NCBI GenBank assembly: GCA_905147135.1 | Contig: LR990059.1 | Span: 14,035,001 to 14,099,000 of the forward strand | Length of the DNA: 64,000 nt | From: Blastobasis lacticolella | Taxonomy: Eukaryota; Arthropoda; Insecta; Lepidoptera; Blastobasidae | Reading direction: 5' to 3' | In this document: piece by piece, positions 56,660 to 64,000 of the stretch | Layout: every line of letters starts with the position of its first letter | Position numbering within the stretch: the first letter of the stretch is position 1 | Notes under the pieces: generated by a model | The model's database searches: none | Seen by the model: the letters and a program-made list of their open reading frames with translations, nothing else | Told to the model about the DNA's origin: nothing | Made by a program: the position numbers and the translations under genes

Positions 56660-57784
56660 ATAATTTTATTCAAGAAACTCGCTGAATCCTTGTTAAAACA
56701 AAATGTACCCGAGAGTGTCATCGATTTTAAGTTCGAGCATGCAACACCTCAAGATATAGTTAAGGTTTTTAAAACTATAAAAATGAAAGCAACTGCCGAC
56801 ATTGATGGTATGTCAGTAAAAATTATTAGCTCTGTAATTGATGTTATTGCTGTCCACTTAGCGAATATATTTAATAATTGTGTTGATAATGGTGAATTTC
56901 CTGACCTGATGAAGCACAGTAAAGTTATTCCATTGTTGAAAACTGGTAATACAACGGATCCTACAAATTTTAGACCAGTTTCAATTTTACCGGCTCTAAG
57001 TAAAATATTTGAGAAAATCATATTAAATCAACTAAAAGCTCATTTTTATGGAGGTAACCTATTGCATCATAAACAATTCGGTTTTACTCGCGGTCGTTCA
57101 ACAGCTGATGCAGGTGTTGAACTTATTAAACATATCTTTGGGGCCTGGGAGGAATCCCGTGATGCCTTAGGGGTTTTCTGTGATTTATCCAAAGCCTTTG
57201 ATTGCGTTAATCATGATATTTTGGTCAGGAAATTACAACATTATGGAATAAAAGACTTGGCCCTAAACTTGCTAAATTCATACTTGAGTCATAGAATTCA
57301 AAAAGTTGATGTAAACGGAGAGAGATCTATGGGGTCTGTTGTCTCTATGGGTGTCCCCCAGGGATCTATTTTGGGCCCGTTTTTGTTTCTTGTTTATGTA
57401 AATAACTTACCGTACTTTGTAAAAGATACCCATGAAATTGTCTTGTTCGCGGACGATACATCTTTAGTGTTTAAAGTAAAAAGACAACAATTAACATATG
57501 AAGACGTGAACAAGGCTATTGCAGAAGTGGTAAACTGGTTTACGGTTAATAATTTATTACTGAATGGCAAGAAAACAAAATGTATAAAATTCTCTTTGCC
57601 AAATGTTAGATCAGTGCCCACTAATGTACAAATAAAAGGCGAAAATTTGAATCTTGTTGATTCTACAGTATTTTTAGGCTTTACTCTGGATAATAAATTG
57701 CAATGGGGTCCTCACATTGATAAAATTGGCGAAACGGCTAAGTTCTGCAGCATATGCTGTAAAGAAAATACGGGGTATTTCTGA
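56660..57784 (+). pseudogene. Reverse transcriptase domain, part 1
   Basis: RNA-directed DNA polymerase that would copy its own RNA at a nicked target. The frame is open from 56660 with no upstream start, since the 5' part is missing; numbering from the TTG codon at 56690, residues 93-100 are NFRPVSIL, 129-138 QFGFTRGRST, 165-178 DLSKAFDCVNHDIL (motif A, catalytic Asp165), 221-230 GVPQGSILGP (motif B), and 253-259 FADDTSL (motif C, Asp255-Asp256). FLGFTLDNKLQWGPHI at 328-343 is the thumb-side motif. All three catalytic Asp are present. The frame is correct to about 57725 and then runs into 20 nonsense residues and a stop, because one base is extra near 57720-57735. Confidence 0.85.
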
Positions 57785-58280
57785 CGAGGCTACAGCAAGA
57801 TTAGTTTACTTTAGTTATTTCCACAGTATTATGGCCTATGGCATACTGCTGTGGGGACACGCTGCCGACTGGCACAATGTATTTGTATTGCAGAAAAGGG
57901 CTAATCGCGCGATTTATCAATTGAGACCTAGAACTTCATTAAGAGATAAATTCAGCAATATTGATATAATGACAATGCCGTCACAATATATATATGAGAA
58001 CTTAATGTATGTTCATAAAAATTTACACTTATTTAAGAAGAATAGTGATGTTCATAATATTAATATGAGAAATAAAGATAAGCTTGTAGCTGGTGCTTGT
58101 CGTCTAGCCAAAGTCCACAAATCATTTATGGGTCAATGTGTACGCTTTTATAATAAGGTTCCAACAGATATTCAGAATTTACCATTGAATAAATTTAAAG
58201 TCGCTATAAAAAACAAATTATGTCAAAAAAGTTATTATAGTATATCTGAATATGTAAATGACAAAAGTCCATGGGACTGA
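57717..58280 (+). pseudogene. Reverse transcriptase C-terminal part (+1 frame)
   Basis: Continues the protein after the frameshift, one base out of phase with the upstream frame: KLAKRLSSAAYAVKKIRGIS, then ARLVYFSYFHSIMAYGILLW (the thumb/connection segment, YxxxxxSxxxYGIxxWG), NRAIYQLRPRTSLRD, and near the end FYNKVPTDIQNLPLNKFK and YYSISEYVNDKSPWD with TGA at 58278. It has the usual length and motifs of a CR1/Jockey-group C-terminal domain; no RNase H is evident. The overlap with part 1 (57717-57784) is meaningless in one of the two frames. Confidence 0.8.
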
Positions 58281-59131
58281 ACTGCTGTTCTATACAGGTA
58301 TTTACTTTTAAGATAGTATATAGGACAAATAATGTATTAGTACATAAGACATGTTTAAAAAAAAAAAGAATTAACGTAGGCTCTGTGGGTTTCTTGCCGT
58401 TTCTTTTCCCCACGGAAAACCACCTAGGAAGCGGCGTTAATTTTCCTTCCTCTCCCACACATCGTGTCTCCTGTCTGCGCTAGGGTAGGGGTAGGGTAGT
58501 AGTTAGAGTAGGGGTAGGGTAGGGTAGGGTTGGAGTAAGATAGAGGTAAGGTAGTATAGGGTTGGGTAGGGGTAAGATAGTGGTAGGGTCGGGGTAAGAT
58601 AGTGGTAGGGTAGGGGTAAGGTAGTGGTAGGGTAGGGTTAAGGCAATGGTAGGATAGGATAGGGGTAAGGTAGCGATAGGGAAGGGATAGGATAGAGTAG
58701 CGACTACCTACCACATACAGCATGTGTAATGCACGCTCACTTAAAAGTCTGTCTGGCGGTGGCGTGGGGGCCGGGTCGCTCTTTTCCCTCAAATATGGTT
58801 GAATTGGACGATGGCTGGGCCCTGCGTTATACTCGTGAACGGGTGCTGCCTTGGTGGACTGGCTTACTCTTGCTGTAGTTTTAGGTGGTTTTTTCTTAAT
58901 TATACTAGACATACCTATATAATATAATATAGCGTTCCGGCTCTGCCTGGCATTGTCGAGCACGGTTCGGTTGGCGAGGGATATGTTTATCTACGGTCAT
59001 AGGGCGGTCAGCGTGTCACTGTGTGTTTCCTTCCTACTTTCCTATCCCCCTCATTTTTGACGATTGAAAGAGATATTTATTGTCCTAATCAATAAAGAAA
59101 TTTTGATTTTGATTTTGATGATTTTGATTTT
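58281..59131 (+). other. 3' UTR of the LINE
   Basis: It contains the G-rich minisatellite (58484-58697), a unique part to about 59050 and the polyadenylation-like AATAAAG before the TTTTGAT tail. The 179-codon minus-strand frame (58424-58963), rich in Pro and Tyr, is the antisense of the minisatellite, not a gene. Confidence 0.6.
58484..58697. repeat. G-rich minisatellite, ~22-bp unit (GGGTAG-like)
   Basis: Units of the form GTAGGGGTAAGATAGTGGTAGG repeat with small changes (split: GTAGGGGTAAGATAG, then TGGTAGG), clearest from 58566 to 58660, with shorter TAGGG units at the left. Clustered GGG runs on the plus strand could form G-quadruplexes in RNA or DNA. It is not the insect telomere repeat TTAGG. 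Confidence 0.8.
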
Positions 59132-59277
59132 AAGTCTAAAATTACATCGTTAAATTTAAAAGTACCTACTTATGTTAAACTTTGGGTAGAACAATTTCAT
59201 GATTATTTATTCCATAGCTATTTAAGCTAAGTAAATTAAGTAGATACATGCTATATTTTTCATTAACTATATATATA

Positions 59278-59423
59278 CAGGGTGTTACATAATATATGTA
59301 TGAAGCCGTGACCTGGATGGAGTGCTAAACATATTAAAACGATAAGTACTATTATTTCTGTCGTACGTGGAATTTTTGTACCATCCGGTTCACGGCTTCA
59401 TACATATATTATGTAACACCCTG
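59278..59423. mobile_element. MITE, 146 bp, related to the 5.3-kb TIR element
   Basis: TIRs of 43 bp with two mismatches (CAGGGTGTTACATAATATAT at the start), TA at each side (59276-59277, 59424-59425). The left 95 bp match the start of the element at 47568 at roughly 85-90 percent, including GGATGGAGTGCTAAAC and ATTAAAACGATA. It lies just left of a CR1 fragment. Confidence 0.8.
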
Positions 59424-59429
59424 TATATA

Positions 59430-59515
59430 GTCTCTGAAGAGACCTCTAATAAATGTCTTGAACGATTCCATGTCATAGTCCAAAGTAAACATTGCGGCTG
59501 GGACCTCAATAATAG
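59430..59515 (-). mobile_element. CR1-like LINE C-terminal scrap (family 1)
   Basis: Minus-strand GAGGTCCCAGCCGCAATGTT and TGGACTATGACATGGAATCG, TTCAAGACATTTATTAGAGG correspond to GAGCTCCCAGCCACAGTGTT, TGGACATGGGATCG, TTCAAGAGGTATTTTAGATG at 54051-54110. Confidence 0.55.
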
Positions 59516-60844
59516 TATAATGGAATGGGGGATTTTCCGACAGCTATTTAAAAGAAAAAGTGTAATTCGGGCGTGCCTGTCTAGATGCCTGCTTAGACAG
59601 GATTCTCAAGTATTAATTTGGTAACTGAAGTTACTCGAAAAGGCGTTTCATGAAAAGTTACTTCGTTTTAGTACTTTTTATGAGAAGAAAGCGCAAAATG
59701 TAGATGTTTATACATATAACGGTCTCATTACGATTTATTTTTGAGAATCGGAATCTAATCAACGCCATCATAAAACAATATTTTCTTTTTAATCATCTCT
59801 CGGAAAATCTACCACTGTATAAACTGCGCACAAACTCAACCTCCACAACAAGGAATTCACAATCAACAAACCAGCAGTTCTGTAGGCAAACAAAAAAAAA
59901 CCCGCACCGACCAAAAAAAAAACACCCGCCACAATAAAAATTACGTGTCACACAGCGTACACCTCTGTTTTTGTTAGCCGACAGAACAGAACCATCTATA
60001 TGTAGGAGGCATTGTATGCGGGTGTAATGGCTGCTGCGACGGCCATCATAACTCGGTGTAGTCTCGCAATAAATACTCGCCGACGGAACCCTGGGATTTA
60101 GGTGCAAAATTTACTTTGCCCAGTTCGTAATCCGAGTTATAATTAAACGCATACGCTGCATAACTCGCAGCATATAACAATAAAGTTGTCACACGAAATT
60201 CTGTTGAGTATGTTATAACTGTAAGCGGTGCTGGGAGTTTTGTTTTTGAATATTTCCTTTTATAGGTACGTTATAAATCTAGGCGGTGTTAGTTAGAGTT
60301 TAAGAATATTTACTTTAAGTAGTACCTAAGTTATGTTTTTTTTGATACCACTAAGGTGGCAAACATGCTTACGGCTTGTCTGCTCACATTTTCAGCATAG
60401 GTTCTTGTAATTTTTAACAGGTCCTCGACAGTTAAGCTTGCCATCAAAATCTGTCAAGCTGTCATAAACAAATCTAGGTTGCTACCCACAAAAAAAACAA
60501 ATCTAACAGACAAATATGTGACACAATCTCCGCAATCTACTCTCGTATCGCATGGTTAGTGCGTGAGCCATCATTTTTGTCCATCAATATCACCCCAACT
60601 CTCTCCGCGGTCACACACATACACACAACTCACCCAGCCATTGTAGCAGCTACAGCATCAGAGTTTGTCGGAAGTTCGTTGTTTATGTGTCTGACTGTCC
60701 ACGCCTGATATTGCGAGCTAAACTATAACTTGACCGCGAAGTTGGAATTCCTAATGGAGGTTACAAGTTCAAGTCCACTTTTAATTACACAACATAATCA
60801 CATCAACAGCCCATAATATACCACTGCTGGATTTGTTATGCTAT
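59516..60844. other. No gene seen
   Basis: Unassigned sequence. An A/C-rich run at 59889-59935 (CAAAAAAAAACCCGCACC) is a low-complexity patch. The 104-codon minus frame through it is an artefact. Confidence 0.3.
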
Positions 60845-60925
60845 TCAGTGACAAATGAACAGACAGCCCACCTGATGGTAAATGGTAACTGCCACCCATA
60901 ACATCTACAATTCTAACATTTAGGT
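60845..60925 (-). mobile_element. CR1-like LINE 3' terminus (family 1)
   Basis: Minus-strand TTACCATCAGGTGGGCTGTC then TGTTCATTTGTCACTG. It matches 4122-4196 including the TTTAGGTT edge. Confidence 0.5.
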
Positions 60926-61394
60926 TGCAGCTATAAAAAATGCAAAACCACAGGTCCTGCACCTAATCATGGCTAGCTTTTCCATTACCCCAACTACATT
61001 AAATCACAGTTATTGGAGTTAGCTGCTGGCTTGTTTCTTGTATACTAGGACCAGTTAGGGGGTCTGCCTTTAAATTATTAGTAAGTCGGAAGCGTTGTTG
61101 ATATATTTTACTTGGCCACCACGGAGACCACGTGGCCCCAGTGCAATGCAATATTATATTATTCCACGACTTTGCATTGCATTTATTTCAAATTCAGCTG
61201 AGGTTAACAATAAAGGCCACTACCGATATCTATAGGACTACATTTGCCTTTGCGCTATTAAAATGGTTTGTCCAATAACTACATTTTTTAATTCTCTGCC
61301 ATTTTTACTACTGTAGACCAGTTGTTCTACATGATTTTTATTATAAATAATTGAAGATGGCTTAAAATCCTTAACTTTATGATCCGCGTAGTAG

Positions 61395-61460
61395 ACTGTT
61401 TTCCTTGTACTTTGCTAGGCAGGAGTAGACCGCCATCTCACCTGAAGGTAAGTGACGACG
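61395..61460 (-). mobile_element. CR1-like LINE 3' terminus (family 2)
   Basis: Minus-strand GTCACTTACCTTCAGGTGAG, ATGGCGGTCTACTCCTGCC correspond to the 3' UTR at 42727-42768. Confidence 0.5.
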
Positions 61461-62225
61461 CGGCCGACGATAAAGTTCACCGCAAGAATAGGAATAACAG
61501 AAACGAAAAACGCGAAAAGAAAACGGGTTTGTAATATTTTTCGCGCCCAAGCCATACACGGCTGTGGACCAGAAACCATTTGCAGTATCCAATATCGGTA
61601 TAGCGTCCATGTCCGTTACTCTGCTTCAGTTTACACGCTGTTTCCGTATATTAAGGTGCGTTGTTTATGTTCTTGGATTTGTGGGCTTGTATTTACGGAA
61701 ACGCTGCAATATTGTGGTCCGATGTTGCCATGAGAGCTAGACCTTACGTAGTGCTCTTATCCGACATTGGTGTAAAACCTTACCTTTAGGTAATATATTA
61801 AAGGATTTCGGCGATGTTTTGTTGAGGTGTTAAGTGAATGTTTTGGATTTTGTAGTTGCAGAGATACGTGCCCTGTAATGAAACCGAAACGAGATAGATA
61901 TTTTATAATTGGTAGCTGGTACCCATTTTATGTGCCTTTATAGTATTAATTATAGCAATAAAGTACTGACAAACGAATGTAGAAAAAAGTGCGAGCATAC
62001 TTATGTCTTGTAGCGTATAAATTATCTTAAAAAATAATTATTGATTTCGGTGGATAACACATGAAATAACTGTGGCTAACGTGATTTTATCACACGAAAT
62101 GCTTGGTATAATCGTGTGTGACAGTCTATAACAGTGATACGTATGACAACTAGGTATGTTTCAATAGTGTATAGTGCAACAAACTTATCTGACCCTGTGA
62201 CAGCATCGCTGTTGTTAAAATTGAC
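61461..62225. other. No gene seen
   Basis: Unassigned. Overlapping frames near 61377-61733 show no family features. Confidence 0.3.
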
Positions 62226-62432
62226 ATGACCAACTCATGGGTGTCGTACAAGGTGACTAATGTTTTCGAGGCAAAAGATCAAGAGTCTCTGCAGCAGCAT
62301 TTTCCATTGTTATATTTAAACACTGCGACCTCCAACCCGCCTGCCAAGCGTGGAGATTATGACAATAACCTCCCCTTTCGTGGGAGAGGCCCTAAGTCCT
62401 GCAGTGGACTGTTACGGGCTGTGATGATGATC
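62226..62432 (+). mobile_element. RTE-like LINE 3' UTR with short GATGAT tail
   Basis: Reads CTCATGGGTGTCGTACAAGG, GTTTTCGAGGCAAAAGATCA, CCGCCTGCCAAGCGTGGAG, CCCTTTCGTGGGAGAGGCCC and GGGCTGTGATGATGATCC. It is a 5'-truncated copy of the UTR seen at 4202-4600 and 49700-49972. Confidence 0.7.
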
Positions 62433-62782
62433 CTTACCGCCACCACTCTATAATTCTAGAGGGTCATAATGCATTGCATACGTAGGATAAGTTTGTCTCT
62501 ACATTAAGAAGAAAAGCAACAGTTCCGATGGAAAACCCACAGATACAGTATTGCAAGTACCTACGTACCTAATGCGCTTATTACATTTGGCTAAAAGTCG
62601 TCTAAATTCAGAAGCAAAAAGCGAGAGAGCAAGGAAGGTGCGTTTTTGTTTCACTCATATTGCCTATGTTACGCGTTGCTCCGCTTTTCAAAAGGTGTGA
62701 TACCAAAATGGACCTTTTTTATGAGCAATACATTCCACTTTGCTTTGCTTAGACAACTAAAAGGAAGAATAAAAGGAGATGT

Positions 62783-62887
62783 ATGAATAGAGTTGTGGAT
62801 ATATGCGAAGCTAGGCAGTTATGTCAGGACAGAGCAAAGTGGCGGTCCATAGTCTCTGCCTACCCCACCTGTGGGACACAGGCGTGA
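62783..62887 (+). mobile_element. RTE-like LINE C-terminal codons
   Basis: A 34-residue frame ends ARQLCQDRAKWRSIVSAYPT, then CGTQA and TGA. DRAKWRSxVxA near the C-terminus is the ending of insect RTE-like polymerases. TATGTATGTATG follows as a tail. A different subfamily from 17437-17622. Confidence 0.6.
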
Positions 62888-63286
62888 GCTTTATGTATGT
62901 ATGTTTTTAAATAACTGAATTTAGTCAAATGCAATAAGTGTATAAGACAAACTTATCATAACACCCATCTTCCTGCTACCCAATTAGCTAATACGAACGA
63001 ATAAGGAAGTACGTCAAGTCACATTCGGCTCTAATACATCATTGATAGAAATCCCTAAGTCGACGCATCAATCAATTAGGGCAACTGCCTATCGAATAAA
63101 AGTCAATAAACACCGCAAAACTAGTTTCATCCGATTCGATCCAGTTGGTTCCCGCGGGTAGTTTATCCATTATGTAGGTGGCCAGTAGTGATGGGCGAGA
63201 GTGAATTATTCATTAAAATGGACACCTAGATATTTGAGAAATATTCTATTGTTAAATAGAGTTATTCGAAGTTGTCATCTTGGCTT

Positions 63287-63555
63287 TAATGTCACGGTTG
63301 TGCTCTCGCGCGCGAGTGCCCGGGGTCCGCCTTGACCATGATCCAGGATTTGGCATACAGTGCAGTGGAAGTTGGCAGTACAGTAAATACAGTGGAGCAA
63401 CTGACATATGACATCCGTAACCCAGTTAACAGGGGATTCTGATCAGATTGGATCATAGTTATACGTTATACATAACTCAGAAAAGAGATACATTGCACTG
63501 GGTTTCAAACACGGTAATCGGGTTACGAGTCGAACCCATTAACCAATAGACCACT
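63287..63555 (-). mobile_element. SINE-A, nearly full length
   Basis: Minus-strand head GTGGTCTATTGGTTAATGGG with a decayed B box (TTTGAAACCCAG), GATCCAATCTGATCAG, AATCCTGGATCATGGTCAAG, GCGGACCCCGGGC and the end GTGACATTAAAGCCAAGATG. It lacks part of the middle. Confidence 0.75.
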
Positions 63556-63836
63556 GATGAAATTATTCAAATGATAAGAAAACAATCGAATTAACTGTAT
63601 ATTAATCGAATAAGATAGATTGATTCAGTATTAAATAACAGGAGCTGCACTGTTATAATTAATACTTGGTGTGCCACTAAGGTTTTTGATACCAAGGGAA
63701 CGGGGTCATCGAGGTACAAAAGCCTCTGATGCACTCGAAGCCGTTGGGATTTGTAAAATAAGCTAGTATAAATAAGTTTCAAACAAACAGTGTCATTAGC
63801 ACATTTCGTGCAAATTAAATTATCGTTTGAATTAAC

Positions 63837-63919
63837 TTCGTAAATTTTTAAATTTTATTTATATTACTTATTTTTACTTATTTCGTAAATTTTATTTATA
63901 TTACTTATTTTCAGTTATC
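63837..63919. repeat. Tandem duplication ~40 bp, AT-rich
   Basis: TTTCGTAAATTTTATTTATA then TTACTTATTTT occurs twice, at 63837-63880 (with a 4-bp insertion) and 63881-63919. Confidence 0.6.
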
Positions 63920-64000
63920 TATCTATTTATCTGTACTGTTATCTCTGGTTCGGCTATAATTGCATTAACGGTTCTCCTCCTCAATCTTGTTTAGTAGCTT

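Larger units (their letters stand above)
56660..59131 (+). mobile_element. Non-LTR retrotransposon, 5'-truncated (~2.5 kb)
   Basis: It comprises a reverse transcriptase (two frames, 56660-58280), an 850-bp 3' UTR and a (TTTTGAT)n tail at 59100-59131 after AATAAAG at 59091. Endonuclease and ORF1 are missing, as in ordinary 5' truncation. The motif set (FADD; DLSKAFDCVNHDIL; GVPQGSILGP) places it in the CR1/Jockey part of the LINE tree. The C-terminal YYSISEYVNDK ending resembles that of the LINE at 8555-9350. The clade is not resolvable by eye. Least decayed element in the window. Confidence 0.85.

Noticed and set aside
58484..58697. Telomeric repeat
   Set aside because: Insect telomeres are TTAGG; this array is a 22-bp GGG-rich unit inside a LINE 3' UTR.
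58424..58963. 179-codon minus-strand frame rich in Pro, Tyr and Thr
   Set aside because: It is the antisense translation of the GGGTAG minisatellite; the repeat has few stops in that frame.
1..64000. CRISPR array, prophage or bacterial operon
   Set aside because: No regularly spaced direct repeats, no dense same-strand genes, and the content is entirely eukaryotic retroelements and MITEs.

Overview
This window looks like AT-rich, non-coding eukaryotic DNA from an insect, most likely a moth or butterfly. I see no operons, ribosome-binding sites, CRISPR arrays or intact multi-domain host gene. Nearly everything I can identify is transposable-element debris of kinds common in Lepidoptera: tRNA-derived SINEs, 3' ends of CR1/Jockey-like and RTE-like non-LTR retrotransposons (several ending in GATGATGAT), Helitrons ending in CTAG, hAT and other terminal-inverted-repeat elements, and MITEs. 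The lepidopteran assignment is inference from repeat style, not from a marker gene. The window is best read as intergenic or intronic.

Layout. 1-10 kb: a MITE (1993-2252), a hairpin plus a second MITE (3418-3628), nested LINE tails (4122-4600), and a LINE 3' end with its long UTR (8555-9350) followed by two SINE pieces. 10-25 kb: long featureless AT-rich stretches broken by a fold-back element (13890-14124), an RTE-like C-terminus (17437-17622), a decayed reading frame (17735-18037), four SINE copies and a 60-bp duplication. 25-41 kb: a repeat interrupted by an insertion with an 8-bp target duplication (25757-26000), a full-length SINE with target duplications (30144-30474), a decayed unidentified gene on the minus strand (31024-31602, probably to 31740) with an AATAAA downstream, an RTE C-terminus (32905-33180), and a Helitron with exact ends (40228-40954) whose empty site is readable from a sister repeat at 10 kb. 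41-47.5 kb: mostly unassigned sequence with one GC-rich patch.

47.6-52.9 kb is a TA-flanked unit with 31-bp perfect inverted termini and no transposase that I can see; it is itself loaded with nested insertions. A 146-bp relative at 59278-59423 looks like its deletion derivative. 53-64 kb holds CR1 remains, a SINE, a hAT-type element with a perfect 8-bp target duplication (55854-56482), and the best coding sequence of the window: a 5'-truncated non-LTR reverse transcriptase (56660-58280) with one frameshift, followed by a 3' UTR containing a G-rich 22-bp minisatellite.

How parts relate: the dominant SINE family (about ten segments) shares its 3' tail with the RTE-like LINE fragment at 17.4 kb, which suggests that LINE mobilised it. 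No cellular pathway or new defence or enzyme system is visible. The most original signals are the two decayed reading frames, the 5.3-kb inverted-repeat unit, and the dated nestings.
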